Origin: Massilia sp. KIM
Lineage (GTDB): Bacteria; Pseudomonadota; Gammaproteobacteria; Burkholderiales; Burkholderiaceae_D
NCBI RefSeq assembly: GCF_002007115.1
Contig: NZ_MVAD01000004.1
Coordinates: 310,001 to 374,000 of the forward strand
Reading direction: 5' to 3'
Length of the DNA stretch: 64,000 nt
The position numbers and the translations under genes are program-made. This document shows, piece after piece, positions 58,620 to 64,000 of this stretch (position 1 is its first letter; every line of letters begins with the position of its first letter). The notes under the pieces are model-generated. The model made no database searches and had not been told where the DNA came from. It saw nothing but the letters and a program-made list of their open reading frames with translations.

Positions 58620-60799
58620 GCGGCTGGAGCGTCGTAGCGCTGGACAAGGGCCTGGGCGAACATGCCGAGGCCTGGGACCGGCTGAACCGCGAGCGCTTCG
58701 GCGCCCACCCGCTGTTGTCGGCCCTGTTCGTCGACGGCCTGCTGCGCCAGCTTGGCGCCGGCAACGAATACCTCTGCACCCTGCGCGACGAGGCGGGCGT
58801 GCAGGCCATGCTCATCCTGCAGCGGCGCAGGGGAATCGCCTGGCGCAGCTTCGCTCCGCCCCAGGTGCAGATCGGCCCGACCATGGTGCCCGAGCGGCGC
58901 ATGCTGGACGATCTATTGCCGAGCCTGCCGGGCACGGCCCTCCAGCTCGACCTCCTGTGCAACGACCCCAGCTTCGGCGCGGTGCTGGCGGAGGTGCAGC
59001 CGCCGACGCACCGCATGGCCCACACCCTGACCATGCGCATCGCCCTGGACGGCAGCTATGCGGACTACTGGGCAGCGCGTCCGCGCCAGCTGGCCAAGAA
59101 CATGCGCCGCTACGAGCGGCGCGCGATCGACGATGGCCTGCCGCCGCGCGTGGTGCGCCTGGATACGCCGGACCAGGTCGATGCCGGCGTCGAGCGTTAC
59201 GCGGCCATGGAAGCGGCCGGCTGGAAGGGCAAGATCGGCACCGCGCTCGGTTCGACGCCCGAGCAGTATGCCTTTTTCCGCAACCTGATGCGCGACGGCG
59301 CGCGCCAGGGCCAGGCCCTGGTCTACGAGTTATGGCTGGGGGAGCAACTGGCGGCCTCGCGCCTCCTGGTGTCGAGCGGCGACATGATGGTGATCCTCAA
59401 GACCAGTTATAACGAGGAGCTGGCGCGCTATGCCCCTGGTCGACTGCTGCTGCGCGCCGTCATCGAGGACGCATTCGCCAGCTTTCCCGGCAAGGCGATC
59501 GAGTTCTACACCGATGCCAGTCCCGAGCAGCTCGAATGGGCCTCGGCCCACCGCTGGATCGAACATCTCACCCTGTATCGCACGCGCTTCGGCGGCGTGA
59601 TGGCGAATGGCCTGAAAGCGCTGCGCGCACTGCGCGTCCGCCAGGCGCAGGCGGCCGACGAGGCCTCCGCGGTCGAGGTCTACACCCGGCCGGAGGCCCT
59701 GCCGGCCGAGGTGCGCCAGTTCCTCGAGCGTGCGGAAACGCGCAACCTGCAGTTCGGCTTCGACTGGTATCGCAACCTGGTGGAGACCGTCTACTCCGGG
59801 CATGAAGGCATCCGCCTGTACGTGCTGCGCAGCGGGGACAAGATCCTCGCGGTGCTGCCGCTGCGGATCGAGCGCGCCGCGCTCGGCTGGCAGGCCCACG
59901 CCCTGAGCAACTTCTACAGCGCGTTGTACGAACCCGCACTGGCTCCGGGAACCAAGGCGTCCGACCTGCTGCCCCTGTTCACCGCCCTGCGCCGGGAATT
60001 CCCGCGCCTGGGTTCGCTGATGCTGGCGCCGATGGCGCCCGCCTCCCATGCCTATGTCGTCCTGTGCGAGGCCTTGTGCAGCGGCGGCTGGTTCCCCTTC
60101 GAGTTCTTCGCCTTCGGTAACTGGTACCAGCGTGTGCGCACCGGCTGGCTGGATTACCTGGCGGAGCGCGAGGGCAGCGTGCGCAGCACCATCCGGCGCA
60201 TGGGCAAGAAGTTCGCGGCCGAGGGCGGGGTGCTCGAAGTCGTCACTTCGCCGGACGACCTGCCCGGCGCGATCGAGGCCTACCGCAAGGTATATGCGGC
60301 CAGCTGGAAGAAGCCCGAACCCTTCGACGACTTCATGCCGGGCCTACTGCAGTTGTGCGCCGCCAAGGGCGTGCTGCGCCTCGGCCTGGCGCGCCTGCAT
60401 GGGGAGCCGGTCGCGGTCCAGGTCTGGATCGTGGGCCACGGGCGGGCCGAGATCTACAAGGTCGCCTATGACGAACGTTTCCGCGACTATTCTCCGGGCA
60501 CCCTGGTCACCGCCATGCTGATCCGGCACGTGATCGAGACCGACCAGGTCGCGGAGATCGACTACCTGATCGGTGACGATCCCTACAAGAAGACCTGGAT
60601 GGGCGAGCGTCGCGAACGCTGGGGCCTGGTGGCCTATCATCTGGGCTCGCTGCCCGGCGTGCTGGGCTTCCTCCGCGAAGCCTCGGGACGAGCGATCAAA
60701 TACGTGCGGCAGAGCCTGCGGCGCCCTCGCGACCAGGGCGGTGGCAAGCCCGAGAGTGGCACCGCTGCGTCTGTCAAGCCCCTGAATCCGGCGGCTTGA
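58616..60799 (+). CDS. Fused double GNAT/FemAB-like acyltransferase
   Basis: 727 residues from GTG at 58616, overlapping the aminotransferase stop. It is built of two halves of the same fold: about 1-345 and 360-700. Each has a basic helix, ARPRQLAKNMRRYERRA in the first and EGSVRSTIRRMGKKFAAEGG in the second, followed by a GNAT/CelD-type core (EQLAASRLLVSSGDMMVILKTSYN and EPVAVQVWIVGHGRAEIYKVAYDE). Such proteins transfer acyl or aminoacyl groups to sugars or peptides. No signal peptide is present. The substrate probably comes from the upstream ligase/decarboxylase genes (inference). A long frame from 58331 is not a real start. Confidence 0.8.
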   Translation: MSGWSVVALDKGLGEHAEAWDRLNRERFGAHPLLSALFVDGLLRQLGAGNEYLCTLRDEAGVQAMLILQRRRGIAWRSFAPPQVQIGPTMVPERRMLDDLLPSLPGTALQLDLLCNDPSFGAVLAEVQPPTHRMAHTLTMRIALDGSYADYWAARPRQLAKNMRRYERRAIDDGLPPRVVRLDTPDQVDAGVERYAAMEAAGWKGKIGTALGSTPEQYAFFRNLMRDGARQGQALVYELWLGEQLAASRLLVSSGDMMVILKTSYNEELARYAPGRLLLRAVIEDAFASFPGKAIEFYTDASPEQLEWASAHRWIEHLTLYRTRFGGVMANGLKALRALRVRQAQAADEASAVEVYTRPEALPAEVRQFLERAETRNLQFGFDWYRNLVETVYSGHEGIRLYVLRSGDKILAVLPLRIERAALGWQAHALSNFYSALYEPALAPGTKASDLLPLFTALRREFPRLGSLMLAPMAPASHAYVVLCEALCSGGWFPFEFFAFGNWYQRVRTGWLDYLAEREGSVRSTIRRMGKKFAAEGGVLEVVTSPDDLPGAIEAYRKVYAASWKKPEPFDDFMPGLLQLCAAKGVLRLGLARLHGEPVAVQVWIVGHGRAEIYKVAYDERFRDYSPGTLVTAMLIRHVIETDQVAEIDYLIGDDPYKKTWMGERRERWGLVAYHLGSLPGVLGFLREASGRAIKYVRQSLRRPRDQGGGKPESGTAASVKPLNPAA

Positions 60800-61167
60800 A
60801 CCGGCAATTCCTGGGACAGCGCGGTTCAAGAACTGCGATTTCACATTCTATTACAAGATTAGCCATGTTCTTCGGGACAAATCCGTGTCAATACGGCTAT
60901 TTTTGTTCATTTTTGCCAAATAAATTGGCAAAAAAGTAAGTGTCTGTTACAAATTTCTTTGGAATTTTGCGGCTTTTTTGCGATTTGTTGCCGTGCGTCC
61001 ATTTCTTCGTGGCCAAACGATGCCTACAATCATCCCTGACTTCGAACGAAAGCACAGGGTCCCGCCCTCATCTCCAAGAACTTTCGCTTAATTCACGGCT
61101 GTGCATCACTTGTCCCTGCACTGGCGCTGATTCCTGATACTTCACCTGTTTTACCTGATTTTAGATA
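60800..61167. other. 368-bp intergenic region before the large Tat lipoprotein gene
   Basis: AT-rich, with no supported gene. It begins with an imperfect hairpin overlapping the stop of the acyltransferase gene (CTTGAACCG...CGGTTCAAG) and contains a perfect 10-bp palindrome at 60910-60934. Two GG...GC pairs resembling sigma-54 sites have 9 rather than 10 bases between them. Confidence 0.6.
60910..60934. promoter_or_regulatory. Perfect 10-bp inverted repeat, possible regulator site
   Basis: TTTTTGCCAA and TTGGCAAAAA flank a 5-base centre (ATAAA), 234 bp upstream of the lipoprotein ATG. The distance and symmetry would suit an enhancer-type site for a sigma-54 activator such as PrsR. The flanking A and T runs also allow a weak bidirectional terminator. 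Confidence 0.4.
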
Positions 61168-64000
61168 ATGGTTGATACTAAACGTCGAGATTTCCTGCGC
61201 CGTTCCGGCGCAGTTGCCGCAACGGGCGCACTAGCCGCCTGCGGCGGTGGTAACGGTGAAGCTTTCGAGACCGAGAGCTCCACCCTTTTCGGAGAAGGCG
61301 CATCCGCCAGCACGCTGGCTGGCACGACCAGCAGTGTCGCTCCGACCACCTTGGCCAACGCCAACTTCACCCTGACCAGCCCGGTCGCCCAGTCGCAAGC
61401 TCCCTATACCCTGGGTTACGCTTTCCGCCAGGGCGATGTGCCCAAGGGCAGCAGCGTCATCGCCGATGCCGGCAGCCTGCAGGTCATCCCCAAGAACACC
61501 TGGCCGGACGGCTCGCTCAAGTTCGCCGTGCTGTCGGGCATCGTCGCCCTGGCCGCCAACACCCCCAAGACCATCACCCTGAGCCGCGCCGCCGCGCCGG
61601 CCACCACCACGGTGCTGGACACCGCGCGCCTGCGCTCCACCAACATCGTGGCCGAGATCGGCGCCGACGCCTTCGGCACGGTGCGCTGGTCGGGCGCCGA
61701 CTGGCAGACCCCGATGGCCCAGTGGGTCTCGGGTCCGGTCATGTCGTCCTGGATCTACCGCAAGCCGGTAGGCACCGACAAGCACCTGGTCGCCTGGCTC
61801 GAAGTACGCCTGTACAACAACGGCGCGGTCGAAGTCCTGCCCTGGATCGAGAACGGCTACCTGCAGGTCGCAGGGCCTACCAACAAGGCGACCCGCTATA
61901 CCTTCACCCTGGGCACCACCCAGCGCTTCGCAGGCTATATCGACCTCAAGCACCATCAGCGTACCCCGCTGATCGGCGGCGCCGCGCTGTCGTACTGGCT
62001 GGGCACGGACGCCAGCGTGACCCCTGCGCACAACAAGGCTTACCTGCAGTCGACCGAACTGGTGCCGAGCTACATGGCCACGGTCAACAACATGGCAAAC
62101 GCCGTGCTCGGCCTGGTGACCACCTACCAGCCGCTGCAGGCCGGCAACCTCAAGTACGACCAGGATTCGATGGCCTCGAGCGGCTACCAGGATCCGATCG
62201 GCCTGCTGCCCCAGCACGACGTGCTCTACCTGACCAGCAATGCGCCGGTCGCGTACGGCGCCGTGGTGCGCAACGGCTTCTCGGCCGGCCGCTGGGGCAT
62301 CCACTACCGCGACGAGACCACGCAGCGTCCGTTGCGTTTCTCGAGCTATCCGAACCTGAACATCCGTTCCGGCCAGGGCTTCAAGGACACCGGCGGCTCC
62401 TCCAAGGGCCAGTACACGCCGGCCGCGACCGGCGGCAACCCGCCGCAATGGGACGTTGCGCACAGCCCCTCGGTCGGCTACATGGCCTATCTCGTGACCG
62501 GTCGCTGGTATTTCATGGAAGAGGTGCAGTTCGCCGCCACCGCGAACTACCTCGGCAATGGCGACAACAACAAGCTGCGTGACGGCGCCAAGGGCCTGGT
62601 GCAGCCTTGCCCGGGCGCCTGGCAGACCCGCTCCTGCGCCTGGGACTGGCGCGCCAAGGTCCAGGCCCTGGCCGTCACGCCGGATGCCGACACCGCGCTG
62701 CGCGCCGAGTTCATCGCCTCGGTCGAGGCGAACATCGCCCACTTCCATGGCCGCTATGTTGCGCAAGCCAACAATCCGTATGGCTGGGTGAAGCCGGGCG
62801 AAGCCTATGTCGGCGGCACCCTGCAGGTGGGCGCGCCCTGGCAGCAGGACTTCGTGACCGCCGCCTTCGGCTACGCCCTGTCGCTGGGCCTGCCGGTGTC
62901 GTCCACCGCCGCCGCCAACCTGGCCGCCTTCTTCCAGTGGAAGGCGAAGAGCGCGGTGATGCGCCTGGGCACCCAGAGCGGCTTCTGGTACGTCAACGCC
63001 GTTCCCTACAACCTGACCATCACCCCGGTCGGCGCGCCCGACTACGACAAGGGCACCGGTCCGTGGCTGGCCTCGGACGCCCAGGTGTATGCCGCCACCT
63101 ATGCCGCCAAGCCGGCCTGGATGAGCAAGACCGAAGGTCTGCTGGCAGCCGAGTACATGCCGGGCGAACGCGCCATGTGGGGCAACCTGATGCCGGCGAT
63201 CGCCTACGCGGTGCGCCACGGCGTGCCGGGCGCGGCGGCGGCCTATGGCCGCCTGACCAGCGCATCCAACTGGAGCACCCTGCGCAACGCCTTCAATGAG
63301 CGTCCGGTCTGGGGCGTGCAACCGGCCCGGGCGGTCGAGGTAGTCCAGCCGGCGCCGCCTCCTGTGGTCGACCAGCCTGCCGGCATGCCGGCATGGCTGG
63401 CGGGCGCGGCGATCGGCCAGTGGGTGGAGATTCCGGGCACCTCCGGCGCCGGCGGCGCCGCCGCCAACGCCTACAGCGGCATCGCCTTCAACGAGCGCAC
63501 CAACGAAATCCTGATCGCCGCCGCGGGCGGGCACAACGACTCCTACGACAACCGCGTGGTGTCGCTGCGCCTGACCGACAATGCGCCGAAGTGGGTCGTG
63601 CGTTCCGCGCCGAGCACCAGCACTTTGAAGGACGTCGCTTATTATCCGGATGGCAAACCGACCTCGCGGCACCTGTACGCCACCATGCACTTCGTGCCCC
63701 AGGTGAACAGGCTGATGCTGTTCGGTACGCGCGGCGCGGCCGGCAACGCCTACTTCTTCCCGGCGACGAACGGCTTCAACCTCGACACCAACACCTGGGA
63801 TCCGGCCGGCACCTGGGCCGACATCCCGAGCGGCTCGGACTTCGGCGCGGTGATGCTGCGCTCGACCGGCGAAGTGTGGAGCGTCAACCTGGCGCGCTGG
63901 TCGCCGGCCACCAAGCAGTGGACGCGCCCGATCACCAACCGTACCAACGACCTGGTGCGGATGCCGATCGCGCACGACGAGCGGCGTAACCAGCTGTTCA
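61168..64000 (+). CDS. Large Tat-secreted lipoprotein, 3' end outside the window
   Basis: At least 944 residues from the ATG at 61168, still open at the window end. The N-terminus has a twin-arginine motif (RRDFLRR, 6-12) and a lipobox ending at Cys25 (ALAAC). The N-terminal region includes VPKGSSVIADAGSLQVIPKN and WPDGSLKFAVLSG, a pattern seen in secreted polysaccharide-degrading enzymes. A Pro-rich hinge near 730 is followed by repeated blades (AYSGIAFNERTNEILIAAAGGHNDSYDNRVVSLRL) suggesting a beta-propeller. It may act on the polymer made by the adjacent genes. The end, and any PEP-CTERM tail, cannot be seen. Confidence 0.75.
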   Translation, partial: MVDTKRRDFLRRSGAVAATGALAACGGGNGEAFETESSTLFGEGASASTLAGTTSSVAPTTLANANFTLTSPVAQSQAPYTLGYAFRQGDVPKGSSVIADAGSLQVIPKNTWPDGSLKFAVLSGIVALAANTPKTITLSRAAAPATTTVLDTARLRSTNIVAEIGADAFGTVRWSGADWQTPMAQWVSGPVMSSWIYRKPVGTDKHLVAWLEVRLYNNGAVEVLPWIENGYLQVAGPTNKATRYTFTLGTTQRFAGYIDLKHHQRTPLIGGAALSYWLGTDASVTPAHNKAYLQSTELVPSYMATVNNMANAVLGLVTTYQPLQAGNLKYDQDSMASSGYQDPIGLLPQHDVLYLTSNAPVAYGAVVRNGFSAGRWGIHYRDETTQRPLRFSSYPNLNIRSGQGFKDTGGSSKGQYTPAATGGNPPQWDVAHSPSVGYMAYLVTGRWYFMEEVQFAATANYLGNGDNNKLRDGAKGLVQPCPGAWQTRSCAWDWRAKVQALAVTPDADTALRAEFIASVEANIAHFHGRYVAQANNPYGWVKPGEAYVGGTLQVGAPWQQDFVTAAFGYALSLGLPVSSTAAANLAAFFQWKAKSAVMRLGTQSGFWYVNAVPYNLTITPVGAPDYDKGTGPWLASDAQVYAATYAAKPAWMSKTEGLLAAEYMPGERAMWGNLMPAIAYAVRHGVPGAAAAYGRLTSASNWSTLRNAFNERPVWGVQPARAVEVVQPAPPPVVDQPAGMPAWLAGAAIGQWVEIPGTSGAGGAAANAYSGIAFNERTNEILIAAAGGHNDSYDNRVVSLRLTDNAPKWVVRSAPSTSTLKDVAYYPDGKPTSRHLYATMHFVPQVNRLMLFGTRGAAGNAYFFPATNGFNLDTNTWDPAGTWADIPSGSDFGAVMLRSTGEVWSVNLARWSPATKQWTRPITNRTNDLVRMPIAHDERRNQLF

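Noticed and set aside
60955..61035. Sigma-54 promoter before the Tat lipoprotein gene
   Set aside because: The GG and GC pairs at 60961 and near 61011 are 9 bases apart instead of 10, and the flanking bases match the consensus poorly.
60940..61137. 65-residue frame upstream of the Tat lipoprotein
   Set aside because: It has no ribosome binding site and lies in an AT-rich regulatory gap; the Cys-rich product has no recognisable features.
61231..63975. 914-residue open frame on the minus strand
   Set aside because: It is antisense to the Tat lipoprotein, whose plus-strand frame has a Tat signal and lipobox. The antisense product is low-complexity.

Overview
The window looks like a chromosomal segment of a betaproteobacterium in the Oxalobacteraceae, probably Massilia, Telluria or a close relative. 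This is inferred from the GC-rich sequence with G/C third positions, the hemA-prfA-prmC, minCDE and phaA-phaB arrangements, an exosortase-A (XrtA/PEP-CTERM) type exopolysaccharide locus, and a family of GTCGT-type palindromic intergenic repeats. No database search was possible, so genus level is an inference. I see no prophage, integrase, insertion sequence or CRISPR array.

The left part (about 1-38,000) is mostly housekeeping and general metabolism. It holds the 3'-truncated translation factor ettA, rarD and kup; a double-FKBP lipoprotein; a gshA / degenerate histone-deacetylase-like / elaA operon; a DUF885 peptidase-like lipoprotein; and hemA-prfA-dsbB-prmC with a clear promoter before hemA. 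After an OmpR-type regulator with an unusual receiver and a perfect palindrome in its leader come minCDE (minus strand), phaA-phaB (plus strand), a D-serine-dehydratase-like enzyme, pip, fadH, a ketoacyl synthase III, ctpA, a candidate small RNA, two tandem M13 metallopeptidases, two beta-helix proteins facing one another, a membrane-anchored dihaem cytochrome c and a tRNA-Arg(CCG).

The right part (38,742 to the end) is an exopolysaccharide and protein-sorting-associated locus. The plus-strand block holds a UDP-sugar dehydrogenase, an epimerase, a TIGR03013-type sugar transferase, prsK, prsR and a VanZ-like membrane protein. A minus-strand block holds an O-ligase, a polysaccharide deacetylase, an acyl carrier protein, two XrtA-associated hydrolases and a TPR protein. 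A second plus-strand block holds an acyl-AMP ligase, a PLP decarboxylase, an asparagine-synthetase-like protein, a PLP aminotransferase-fold protein and a 727-residue protein made of two GNAT/FemAB-like halves. A large Tat-secreted lipoprotein that runs off the window follows. The exosortase itself is not in the window. I infer that the first block makes and primes the polysaccharide, PrsK/PrsR regulates the system with sigma-54, and the ligase/decarboxylase/carrier-protein/GNAT genes build and attach an amino- or acyl-type decoration.

The points most worth a second look are: (1) the histone-deacetylase homologue that has lost a zinc ligand and the catalytic tyrosine; (2) the carrier-protein decoration module, with an asparagine synthetase whose glutaminase half is degenerate and a fused double acyltransferase; (3) the palindromic repeat family with compensatory changes, one copy of which contains its own 23-bp tandem array; and (4) a candidate small RNA at about 29,433-29,507.
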